Assembly (NCBI GenBank): GCA_016781115.1 | Contig: JADDQX010000154.1 | Location: forward strand, 1 to 5,849 | Source: Actinomycetota bacterium | GTDB taxonomy: Bacteria; Actinomycetota; CADDZG01; WHSQ01 | Direction of reading: 5' to 3' | Length of the DNA: 5,849 nt | Shown: one piece after another, positions 1 to 5,222 of the stretch | Numbering within the stretch: position 1 is the stretch's first letter | Layout: every line of letters starts with the position of its first letter | Notes under the pieces: model-generated | Seen by the model: only the letters and a program-made list of their open reading frames with translations | Databases searched by the model: none | What the model was told of the DNA's origin: nothing | Position numbers and translations under genes: made by a program

Positions 1-66
1 CTTCTACCCGAGCTCTCGCCCAGCCGGTTCGCCAGGGTGGTTTTGCACGCTGTCGGCGTCAACCAG

Positions 67-222
67 TCATGAGGCGTTGCGCCACCGGAAGGCGATGTCG
101 ACGGTGCGGGATCGAACGCCAACCTCGACAGACAGTGCCGGTTCGCCCATGCGGCCCGCGACCCACCAGTGCTCGTATCGGTTGCCGAGCTTGTCGGCGC
201 CGCCGCCCGCGAGCGCGCTCAT
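67..222 (-). pseudogene. Truncated N-terminal fragment of a possible defence-type nuclease/NTPase
   Basis: An ATG at 222-220 opens a 51-residue reading frame that starts MSALA and continues GGGADKLGNRYEHWW before ending at TGA (69-67). From memory, a glycine-rich start followed by ADK-x-GNRYE-x-WW is typical of the N-termini of large bacterial nuclease or STAND-type defence proteins, where an acidic nuclease-like domain follows. Here the resemblance stops soon after the WW pair (about position 160), and the remaining ~30 residues match nothing I recognise. The same frame stays readable past the TGA towards position 6, so the stop may be secondary decay. The ATG overlaps the stop of the small upstream ORF as ATGA, which suggests translational coupling in the ancestor. 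No full-length gene can be reconstructed in any frame before the window edge. The family link is an inference from one short motif. Confidence 0.35.
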
Positions 223-410
223 CGCGGCGTGCGAGCGACCGCCGGGCGGGTCTCGGCGGTCGAGGTTCGGCTGGAGGCGCTGTGTCTGCCCATGCGCACC
301 CCTGATGGAGGATGGAAGCGCCAGAGCGTGAGCGATGTCCGGCGCCGAGCTCCGGCCGTGTGCAGTGAGCCCACACGGTCGCCGATCTTGGATGCGTTGT
401 AGAGCAGCAA
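219..410 (-). CDS. Small hypothetical ORF (63 codons), overlapping the downstream fragment
   Basis: A minus-strand frame from 410 to 219 starts MLLYNASKIGDRVGS and ends in TGA, which overlaps the ATG of the next fragment as ATGA. Third codon positions are mostly G or C, as expected for coding DNA in this genome. The frame also stays open for about 25 codons upstream of the first start, so the real beginning may be lost. I see no clear ribosome binding site, no recognised domain and no membrane segment. The overlap is the main reason to list it. It could be a degraded C-terminal piece of a larger gene or a chance ORF. Confidence 0.2.
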   Translation of the reverse strand: MLLYNASKIGDRVGSLHTAGARRRTSLTLWRFHPPSGVRMGRHSASSRTSTAETRPAVARTPR

Positions 411-794
411 GGCTGCGAGCGTCGTCTGGGTTCTGAGTGCCTCGCGTCGCTTGCGACGTCCACCTGCTGTGGGCTACGTCACACAGCCGCGCCGCCGACT
501 GCGTCGCCTTCGCCCTGACCGCAACCCTGGAGAGCAGACTCGCGGGAGACCTGAACGGCGCTGCCACGACTGACGACCGGGATGCCGGATCTGCCGGTCG
601 CGGGCAGACAACTCCCGCGAGCACGGAGGCCGGCCCGTGGCCTCACCCGCGCGACCGATTCGGCGCTCTGCTCGGGACACGGCGCTCCGAGATGTCCCAG
701 AACGCGCAGCTCAGGGGCGCGCTACGCGCCGATCGGTGCTTACCCAGGATCCTCAGGGCCGTCGTTCGAGCCGCACGCTCGGCGCCGCCCTCCT
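223..794. other. Gene-poor stretch without a confident gene
   Basis: Apart from the weak 63-codon ORF, nothing here is convincing. A plus-strand GTG frame (437-850, 137 codons) has fairly GC-rich third positions, but it has no ribosome binding site and no recognisable domain, and it runs antisense into the end of the phosphotransferase gene. The overlapping minus-strand frames are rich in arginine and serine, as expected for shadows in GC-rich DNA. No inverted repeats typical of insertion sequences were seen. The stretch may be decayed accessory DNA. Confidence 0.4.
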
Positions 795-814
795 GGTCCG
801 AAACTCCGCGGACC
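795..814 (-). terminator. Candidate hairpin terminator of the phosphotransferase gene
   Basis: GGTCCG (795-800) and CGGACC (809-814) form a perfect 6-bp GC-rich stem around an 8-nt loop. It begins 5 nt beyond the minus-strand stop codon at 820-822. There is no U-tract after it, which is common for actinobacterial hairpin terminators. The support is position and stem quality only. Confidence 0.4.
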
Positions 815-819
815 TTGGG

Positions 820-1644
820 TCAGTCGGTGAGATCCCAAAGGAGCCGGTAGTACCGGGTGCGGTCAGGGTCGGCGTCGACCCCGTACGCGGCGAGCAGCTC
901 GCCTTCCCAGCCAGGCCCGTAGTTCCAGGTCGTCGACCACGTAGCGATCGCAATGTCGGCCCAGCGGTCCCCGACGCCCATCCGACCGAGGTCGACGTGG
1001 CCCGACCAGCTGCCGTCGTCGTTGACGAGCGTGTTGGGCGAGCACGAGTCGGCGTGGCACACCACAAGTCGGTCGACGGGCGGCGGCTCCGACACCGTGT
1101 CGATGGCGTCGTCGACGCCGAGGTGGCGGTGAGACGGATGCCACTCCATACGGTCGATGGTGCCGGCGGCGGCCCGTGCCTGGGCACGGGCGAGGCGTTC
1201 TTCGGCCCTCCAGGTGAACGGGCAGGACTCGACGGGTAGCGCCTCGTGGAAGGCCCGGAGGGCCTCGCCGATGGCACGTACCGCTGTGCGGGGCGCCGCC
1301 TTCCATCGGTCGCTGATCGCCGAGGTGCCACTCAATCTCTCGGTGAGGAGCCACGTGGACCCGTCCGCCGCGGTACCGGCGTCGACGACCTCCGGTACCG
1401 GCGTGTAGGGGCTGGCCCAACACAGCCGTATCGCTTCGTCGAGCAGCGGGAGGCCGCTCGCGGGCGGCGCCCATTTCAAGAACCGGCTGGCCGAAGGCAG
1501 TTCAAACGTCAGACCTCCGAGTTCGTTGCGCCAGACGCAGCACAGGGGCAAGCTCCCGGCGACCGCCGCGACGGCGGGAGGGATCTCGACATCGCCGACA
1601 TGGGCGGTTGAGTGCCTCCGCCCGGGCGCGGCGTTCGAGCTCAT
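820..1644 (-). CDS. APH(3')-family aminoglycoside phosphotransferase-like protein
   Basis: A predicted cytoplasmic kinase-fold enzyme that would transfer phosphate from ATP to the 3'-hydroxyl of an aminoglycoside or a related substrate. The start chosen is ATG 1644-1642, giving 274 residues, the usual family length. The frame extends to 1839, but the extra residues are arginine/proline-rich and unlike the family. The N-lobe shows VWRNELGGLTFEL and FLKWAP with the presumed ATP-binding lysine K57, followed by a helix containing E70. Mid-protein, LPVESCPFTW (about 136-145) is a family signature. The catalytic loop is VCHADSCSPNTLV with H197, D199 and N204, and the metal-binding segment is VDLGRMGVGDRWADIA with D218. 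The C-terminus has WNYGPGW and YYRLLWDL, typical of actinobacterial members. Family members usually have HGD in the loop; here it is HAD. No good ribosome binding site precedes the start, so translation may be weak or leaderless. The gene stands alone with a hairpin after the stop. The family call is firm; the true substrate and any resistance phenotype are unknown. Confidence 0.93.
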   Translation of the reverse strand: MSSNAAPGRRHSTAHVGDVEIPPAVAAVAGSLPLCCVWRNELGGLTFELPSASRFLKWAPPASGLPLLDEAIRLCWASPYTPVPEVVDAGTAADGSTWLLTERLSGTSAISDRWKAAPRTAVRAIGEALRAFHEALPVESCPFTWRAEERLARAQARAAAGTIDRMEWHPSHRHLGVDDAIDTVSEPPPVDRLVVCHADSCSPNTLVNDDGSWSGHVDLGRMGVGDRWADIAIATWSTTWNYGPGWEGELLAAYGVDADPDRTRYYRLLWDLTD

Positions 1645-2008
1645 CGCCGAGCACCGGGACGCCGCTCGCGTTCGCGGACATCCGGGCGCCGATGCGCTCG
1701 CTGGCGGTCCATCTAGCAATCCTGGCGTGCGACACCGGGGTCGTCGAGGCGCTTTCGCCGAGCCGCCGTCCGGTAACGACGGGGCCTCCGCTACGACGCG
1801 CCGTTCGGAGCGGCCGCCGCCTCGCCGGCCGGCCGTCATTCTGTTCGTGCGTTCGGCCCCTATCTGGAGGCATCGGACTTGGGCAGCGTCGTCGTTCGCC
1901 TTGTACGCGACTGCGACCTAGGAATACCGCGACGCCCGCAAGAGCGGTGGTCACTAGGCGAGACAACCGATCGGCGGACCGGTAGGAATGCTGGGATGGA
2001 CGTGAAGC
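1645..2008. other. Intergenic region upstream of the phosphotransferase and the 48-codon ORF
   Basis: This divergent region should hold the promoters of the minus-strand phosphotransferase and of the plus-strand ORF at 2009. No convincing -35/-10 pair is visible on either strand. The open frames through it are arginine/proline-rich and show no known domain. One minus-strand stretch (VSHARIARWTASERIGARMS, roughly 1665-1730) looks more protein-like than its surroundings, but I cannot assign it. Confidence 0.35.
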
Positions 2009-2155
2009 ATGATCTCGACGGCGGGCACCCTCCTCGAACTCCTCGATGCGGTGCGAGGCGAAGCCGAGGCGATTCTCAAGTTCCGACACCACGACAAGAT
2101 CTTCGCTATGGACCGCGAAGCTCCAGCGACCGAGCGGGTACGGAGAGCGGATTGA
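2009..2155 (+). CDS. Small hypothetical protein (48 aa), possibly a gene fragment
   Basis: ATG 2009-2011 to TGA 2153-2155 encodes 48 residues, starting MISTAGTLLELLDAVRGEAE and ending VRRAD. An in-frame TGA at 2003 makes this ATG the first possible start. Third codon positions are strongly GC-biased, and the composition (alternating acidic and basic residues with a leucine-rich first helix) is that of a soluble helical protein rather than a shadow frame. The ribosome binding site is weak. It ends 66 bp before the 3' end of the convergent nuclease-like gene. I do not recognise the family. It could be a complete small protein or the N-terminal piece of a longer gene cut by a stop. Confidence 0.4.
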   Translation: MISTAGTLLELLDAVRGEAEAILKFRHHDKIFAMDREAPATERVRRAD

Positions 2156-2221
2156 CCGCAGCGATGGTGCTCAGCCGCCCCAGGCCACCTCGCTATCAAG
2201 TTTGCCGCGGGGCCGAAGCTG

Positions 2222-3379
2222 CTACGGCCGTAGGGCGAAGAACAGTAGGCCCTCCACGGTAGGAACCAGGCTCATCACCGCCTCGAGCTCCTTCCCGCCA
2301 ACCGAGTGCTTGACCGATTGGGCCGCCTTGGCGAGGTCAGATAGGGCGCGCTGATATAGACGTGCGATGTCGGCTTCACCGGGCCGGAAGCGGACGAGGT
2401 ACTTCAAGCGGAGAACGCGAGTCGGCTTGCCGTCGTGGAGCTCGTCCGCCTTTCCCTCCTGATGCACCCACGTCAGTACGTCATCGTTCGGTGCCGCGAG
2501 ACGCAGTGTCCAGTCAACGAGCTCCATCATTGAGTTCGCGGCCTGTGACGCCGCGTCGGGGCCTGGCCGAGTCACTCGCTCCCAGGCTCCGTCGAGCTTC
2601 GCAGGCAGCGCGGGGTCGAGGTCGGCAAGTAGGTCCCGGAGCATGCTGTGCATGGGTGCCGGGCCCCACTCGACAACGTCGACCTCCACCTCCGACTCGT
2701 CCTCGCCAAGAAGCAGCCCGCTTGCACCGATACCCGCGAGGCCGCGGCCGAGGCCGGTGAGGACATCCAGGTTGGCGTCGTCACCACTGGGGAGCAGGAC
2801 TCGGGTCGCTTGGTCCCATCCGCGGCTCCCGGCTGCGACGGCTCGCTCGACGAGAAGCGGCCGGCCAGCCGTGGCGATGGTCGCCATGATCGTGCTGAAC
2901 GTGTCCGCAGCCCTCGTGACCTCGAAAAGCTGCGACCGGAACGCCTCGGCGGTGACGCTGGCGAATGCGTCGGAGAAGTTCGGCGTGTAGGCGATGGCGA
3001 AGGCCTCGCGCACTCGCTTCGTAGCCTCCTGCGCTGCAAGCAGACCCGATAGGGAGGTCGAGCCCAGCAGCGTCTGGGATGCATCCGCCATGATCCGCAT
3101 CGCGGGCAGTTCGAGCGGCTTGGGCAACACGCTCTCGAGCCATCGCGACGTCTGGAACACCTGCGACCGCGCGAGTGGTCCCGCGACTGCCCGTTGGAAC
3201 TGCTCGATCACCGACAGGTTCAACCCCGACGTGATTCGCCGGATCGCATCGAGCTCGCCGGCACGGACCACAGGTCTGTAGGGAGGAAGGGCTTTCCTCA
3301 GCGCGGCATCGTCGTGCTTGGCGTCGGGCGCCACGTCTTCTCGCTCGTTGTCGTTCGGCTCGTCCATTGGAGGCACCAT
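2222..3379 (-). CDS. Hypothetical protein with a putative pPIWI-associating nuclease-like C-terminal domain
   Basis: The start used is ATG 3379-3377 (385 residues); ATG 3367-3365, four codons on, begins MDEPNDNERED and is equally possible. A GTG at 3523 extends the frame but has no ribosome binding site. Residues 1-30 are charged and likely disordered. About 50-215 are helical, with no signal peptide or membrane segment. Then comes IGASGLLLGEDESEVEVDVV (from 217), glycine-rich leading into acidic strands. The last ~120 residues show KLDGAW (261-266), NSMMELVDW (from 282), AAPNDDVLTW, GKPTRVLRLKYL (317-328) and VKHSV (about 356-360). This order (GAW, an S-x-x-EL helix, APDD-V, PTR-x-x-RL-Y, a late VH) matches what I remember of the predicted pPIWI-associating nuclease domain found in conflict systems. 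Relatives usually have Arg in S-x-REL; here it is Met. No pPIWI gene lies in the window. That this is a real gene is near certain; the domain name is an inference. Confidence 0.8.
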   Translation of the reverse strand: MVPPMDEPNDNEREDVAPDAKHDDAALRKALPPYRPVVRAGELDAIRRITSGLNLSVIEQFQRAVAGPLARSQVFQTSRWLESVLPKPLELPAMRIMADASQTLLGSTSLSGLLAAQEATKRVREAFAIAYTPNFSDAFASVTAEAFRSQLFEVTRAADTFSTIMATIATAGRPLLVERAVAAGSRGWDQATRVLLPSGDDANLDVLTGLGRGLAGIGASGLLLGEDESEVEVDVVEWGPAPMHSMLRDLLADLDPALPAKLDGAWERVTRPGPDAASQAANSMMELVDWTLRLAAPNDDVLTWVHQEGKADELHDGKPTRVLRLKYLVRFRPGEADIARLYQRALSDLAKAAQSVKHSVGGKELEAVMSLVPTVEGLLFFALRP

Positions 3380-3523
3380 TCTCGCCGGTCCGCGAAGCTT
3401 GCAGGCGCGCCGCCGACGGTGGCGCCGGCCCAGATGGCCGTCGTTGACATACATCTCGAAGGACACGTCGTCTAGAAGCAAGCCCGACGCGCCGATCGGT
3501 ACGCCGGGTCCAGGCGGCGGCAC
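3380..3523 (-). repeat. Segment upstream of the nuclease-like gene that repeats an internal protein motif
   Basis: In the same frame as the gene at 2222-3379, and upstream of its likely start, this segment encodes PIGASGLLLDDVSFEMYV (about 3440-3500). The gene itself encodes GIGASGLLLGEDESEVEV at residues 216-233. Eight residues (IGASGLLL) are identical, while most of the codons differ, chiefly at third positions. In-frame TGA and TAA codons lie a few codons above the GTG at 3523, so no long ORF enters from upstream. After MYVNDGH the translation turns arginine-rich, as if the frame were lost. It may be a relic of a second, related copy or a genuine N-terminal extension. Confidence 0.35.
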
Positions 3524-3671
3524 CGTGATGCGGAGCGCGCGTTATCAGGCACTCCTCCGCCGCACCGCGCCGGTTCCCGGGCGGGTGTGGTCCAAGCGTC
3601 GCGTAACCCGCCCTACGCCCTGAACGGCACTTCGGGGAGCTCGGTCGTAAGGCAGGTGGCAACGCGGAAGC

Positions 3672-3677
3672 TACGAT
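3672..3677 (+). promoter_or_regulatory. Candidate -10 element (TACGAT) of the SnoaL-like gene
   Basis: TACGAT fits the actinobacterial TANNNT -10 pattern and lies 34 bp before the GTG start at 3706, leaving room for a short leader with the GGAGG site. No good -35 hexamer is found 16-19 bp upstream, so this is a weak call. Confidence 0.3.
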
Positions 3678-3695
3678 GCTGCGATCCCGACGCTC

Positions 3696-3700
3696 GGAGG
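3696..3700 (+). promoter_or_regulatory. Ribosome binding site GGAGG that fixes the SnoaL-like start
   Basis: GGAGG lies 5 nt before GTG 3706-3708. It decides the start of the interrupted SnoaL-like gene, because no ATG is available for its N-terminal half. Confidence 0.6.
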
Positions 3701-3705
3701 TCTGA

Positions 3706-3857
3706 GTGAAGCACGACGACCTGGAACGTCTCCTCGTCGAGCACACCGATGCCTGGAACAGTCACGACCTCGACCGATTATGAGCTTGTTCGCCGACGAT
3801 TGCTGTGTTCCAAGCCTCCGGCGGACCAGCATGTGATGGCCGTCGGTTCGAGGGTAG
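3706..3857 (+). pseudogene. SnoaL/NTF2-like protein, N-terminal half (interrupted gene)
   Basis: GTG 3706 opens KHDDLERLLVEHTDAWNSHD and LDRL, then SLFADDC, VFQASGG and CDGRRFEG. This is the classic start of the SnoaL-like/nuclear transport factor 2 family: two helices, AWN-x-HDLD-x-L, F-A-DDC-V-F, then G-x-x-FEG. Members are small cytoplasmic alpha+beta barrels that act as cyclases, isomerases or ligand-binding proteins. The frame is broken twice: a missing base near 3780 turns LM into a TGA at 3781-3783, and an extra base near 3804 restores the original frame at GTG 3805. After FEG the homology stops at GTAG (3854-3857). The missing remainder is found at 4669-4906. Rejoined, the protein would be about 129 residues, the normal family length. 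The family call is firm; the substrate is unknown. Confidence 0.75.
3850..3854 (+). promoter_or_regulatory. Ribosome binding site GAGGG of the small membrane protein, inside SnoaL codons
   Basis: GAGGG lies 7 nt before GTG 3862 and overlaps the Glu-Gly codons of the conserved FEG motif in the SnoaL N-half. The translation signal for the small membrane ORF is therefore provided by the host gene at the junction. Confidence 0.5.
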
Positions 3858-3861
3858 CATC

Positions 3862-4041
3862 GTGGCGGTGGAGGGGTTCTCGAAGCCCGACTTCTGGATC
3901 TGGATGGGTGTCATCTTCGCCGTCAACGCGATCGCCGCCGCTGTCCTGGGAGTCGCTGTCCTGGCTATTGGTGATGCCGTGACAGCATTCTTTGCCCTCC
4001 TCACCGCCGCCCTGCTGGGGCGTGACGCCGTGCGAAAGTAG
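3862..4041 (+). CDS. Small two-helix membrane protein (59 aa)
   Basis: GTG 3862 with GAGGG 7 nt upstream gives 59 residues: a short polar start (VEGFSKPDFW), a first hydrophobic helix (about residues 13-33, WIWMGVIFAVNAIAAAVLGV), the short turn IGD, a second hydrophobic stretch (AFFALLTAALL, about 40-52) and a basic tail (GRDAVRK). The basic C-terminal end suggests it stays cytoplasmic. Codons are GC-rich at third positions, and the hydrophobic pattern is that of a genuine membrane hairpin. The frame is also open upstream to 3805 through SnoaL codons, so a fusion product starting FQASGG is formally possible. I do not recognise the family. It lies wholly within the inserted DNA, starting 4 bp from the left boundary. 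Confidence 0.6.
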   Translation: MAVEGFSKPDFWIWMGVIFAVNAIAAAVLGVAVLAIGDAVTAFFALLTAALLGRDAVRK

Positions 4042-4267
4042 GGCTTCCAAGCTGCGGCGGTACCAGTTGACCGTTTCTTGCCCTCCTGCATCCCAACCAG
4101 TACGTGCCGGACTTGATCGCAGGTTTAGATCCGGGACGCAAGCGGTATCGGCGGCGACCGGCATTGCTGGTGTCTCTTCCGCAAAGCAGCACCTGCGGGC
4201 ACTTTCGGGACGATCGGACGGCCGGACCCGTCCCAGCCGACTGGCCGTGATATGCGACACTTGCACA

Positions 4268-4415
4268 GTGACGAGATCGGGCAAGCTGGACTGGGACGAC
4301 GTGCTGGATTCCGTGCTTGGCCTCGTTACGGCTAGCAGGGCTCGCCGGCTTGGCAGTGGTCGGCGCTTTGCTCGGCGTCGGAGCAGCCTCGTTGTTGCAC
4401 GTCGAGTCACGATAA
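4268..4415 (+). pseudogene. Small one-helix membrane protein with a frameshift
   Basis: GTG 4268 begins MTRSGKLDWDDVLDSVLGLV in frame. At 4334 one extra A moves the reading out of frame. Skipping it continues AAGLAGLAVVGALLGVGAA then SLLHVESR and a TAA at 4413-4415, giving a 48-residue protein with an acidic amphipathic start and one membrane helix. Without the correction the frame turns into an arginine-rich shadow. Past the TAA the corrected frame shows another hydrophobic stretch (about 4430-4475), so the ancestral protein may have been longer with a second helix. No ribosome binding site is seen; the CTTGCACA just before the GTG suggests leaderless translation or decay. The family is unknown. 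The frame change could be a base-calling error. Confidence 0.4.
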
Positions 4416-4668
4416 CTCGGGACCCTTGCGGGCGCAGTTCTTGTGCCGACCTTGATCGCCCTCTTGGCTCGGGCCGCAAATGAGCCTATGGGCGGTCGAG
4501 GCGCCCCCGTCATCGTCGTTCGACATGCCGGTCGTGTCCAAGGAACAAGTCTTGGCCCACCAGTACCTCGAGACCCCAACTGGTAACGCCACCAGACGGA
4601 GATCCCGCTCGGGCATCCAGTTCGACCCGACGACCGGGAGCGGCACGTGCGTATCGGGCTGCGAGTAG

Positions 4669-4906
4669 GGGCTCAGGTGAAACTGCGTTCGCTGATGTGC
4701 TCGACTCCATGCCGGACGCGAACTGGGGTGATGGCCGTCACTGCGTGATCTGTGAGGACTCCGGCGTGTCCGAGTGGAAACCCACCGGCACGCTGACCTG
4801 TGGCGGTCGCGTCGACGTCCTCGGCTGCGCCTTCCTCACGGTTGGCAATGGCAGGATCCTGCGGAGGAACTCCTTTCGGAAGCAGCGACCTCTGGTGAAT
4901 GAGTAA
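4669..4906 (+). pseudogene. SnoaL/NTF2-like protein, C-terminal half (interrupted gene)
   Basis: From 4669 the frame reads GSGETAFADVLDSMPDANW, GDGRHCVICED, GVSEWKPTGTLTCGGRVDVL, GCAFLTVGNGRI and RNSFRKQRP, ending at TAA 4904-4906. This is the second half of a SnoaL-like/NTF2-like domain: the AFADVL helix, then the curved beta sheet with VSEW-x-x-TGT, GCxFLTV-x-x-GRI and the closing RKxS-x-RKQ strand. It lacks the N-terminal helices and the FEG motif, which lie at 3706-3857. An internal ATG at 4697 could express about 69 residues, but half a barrel is unlikely to fold. WKPTGT and GCAF carry substitutions (usually WxFTGT, GCDF), consistent with relaxed constraint. The two halves are complementary with almost no overlap or gap. 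Confidence 0.75.
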
Positions 4907-5214
4907 GCAACTGTCCCCGATCACCGGCTTTCGCCGGTCGTCGAAACGAACGAAGGCCGCATCGTTACCGAGCGCGCGCCTCGTGCCGTTACCGAGTGCC
5001 CTCGACCGGCACATGGAGGACGCTTCCACTGGCGGCAGGGCAGCTACGACCTGCAAAGCGAAATCTCCACGTCGACCTTGTGGTTCAGTGTGAGTGTCGC
5101 TGCGGTCGTCGGCATCGCTGGGGCGAATGACAGGTCGCTCCTGTACTGGTTGTCGTGGCCCGAGTACCCAGCTCTCGTCATTTGTACGCCGTTCCGACAT
5201 CGTCTCTCAGCCGG
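4907..5214. other. Stretch without a confident gene between SnoaL C-half and DUF1232
   Basis: A plus-strand frame (4899-5093) starts on an ATG overlapping the SnoaL stop region, but its product is Arg/Ser/Ala-rich and lacks a domain. A minus-strand frame (4673-5200) stays open across the whole stretch, but half of it is antisense to the recognisable SnoaL half. Another plus frame (about 5060-5180) has a mildly hydrophobic stretch near LWFSVSVAAVVGIAGAN, without a start or family. The only site of note is the hairpin at 4923-4938. Confidence 0.4.
4923..4938 (+). terminator. Candidate hairpin terminator after the SnoaL-like gene
   Basis: ACCGGC (4923-4928), loop TTTC, GCCGGT (4933-4938) make a perfect 6-bp GC-rich stem with a tetraloop, 16 nt after the TAA at 4904-4906. 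No U-tract follows. Position and symmetry support it; it could work in both directions. Confidence 0.4.
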
Positions 5215-5222
5215 TCAACCAG

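Larger units (their letters stand above)
3858..4668 (+). other. About 811-bp insertion splitting the SnoaL-like gene, flanked by GTAG
   Basis: GTAG occurs at 3854-3857 and again at 4665-4668, exactly where SnoaL similarity stops and resumes. Deleting one GTAG plus the DNA between gives an uninterrupted frame (RRFEGRGSGETAFADVL) with the spacing expected in the family. I infer an insertion with a 4-bp target duplication. No clear terminal inverted repeats and no transposase are present, so it is not a recognisable insertion sequence. Contents: a two-helix membrane protein (3862-4041); about 225 bp without a gene (4042-4267); a frameshifted one-helix membrane protein (4268-4415); and 4416-4668 with a possible second hydrophobic segment (LAGAVLVPTLIALLARA). 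That last part also holds a weak 62-codon frame starting at 4480 whose TAG stop coincides with the right-hand GTAG. A non-autonomous mobile element, a rearrangement or an assembly join are all possible. Confidence 0.55.

Noticed and set aside
437..850. 137-codon plus-strand ORF
   Set aside because: Reasonable codon bias, but no ribosome binding site, no domain, and its end is antisense to the phosphotransferase C-terminus.
637..1331. Long plus- and minus-strand frames overlapping the phosphotransferase gene
   Set aside because: They are Arg/Pro/Val-rich shadows of a clearly recognisable gene in the 820-1644 minus frame.
3524..3705. Possible integron attC site near GCGTTATCAGGC
   Set aside because: No paired core sites with the GTTRRRY pattern and no long imperfect palindrome were found.
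2572..3746. Arginine-rich minus-strand frames overlapping the nuclease-like gene
   Set aside because: Out-of-frame shadows of the 2222-3379 gene with typical Arg/Ser/Pro composition.
3858..4668. Insertion sequence with terminal inverted repeats
   Set aside because: The two ends were compared in inverted orientation; only scattered matches appear and there is no transposase frame.
4673..5200. 175-codon minus-strand ORF
   Set aside because: Its second half is antisense to the recognisable SnoaL C-half; antisense frames often stay open in GC-rich DNA, and no domain is seen.
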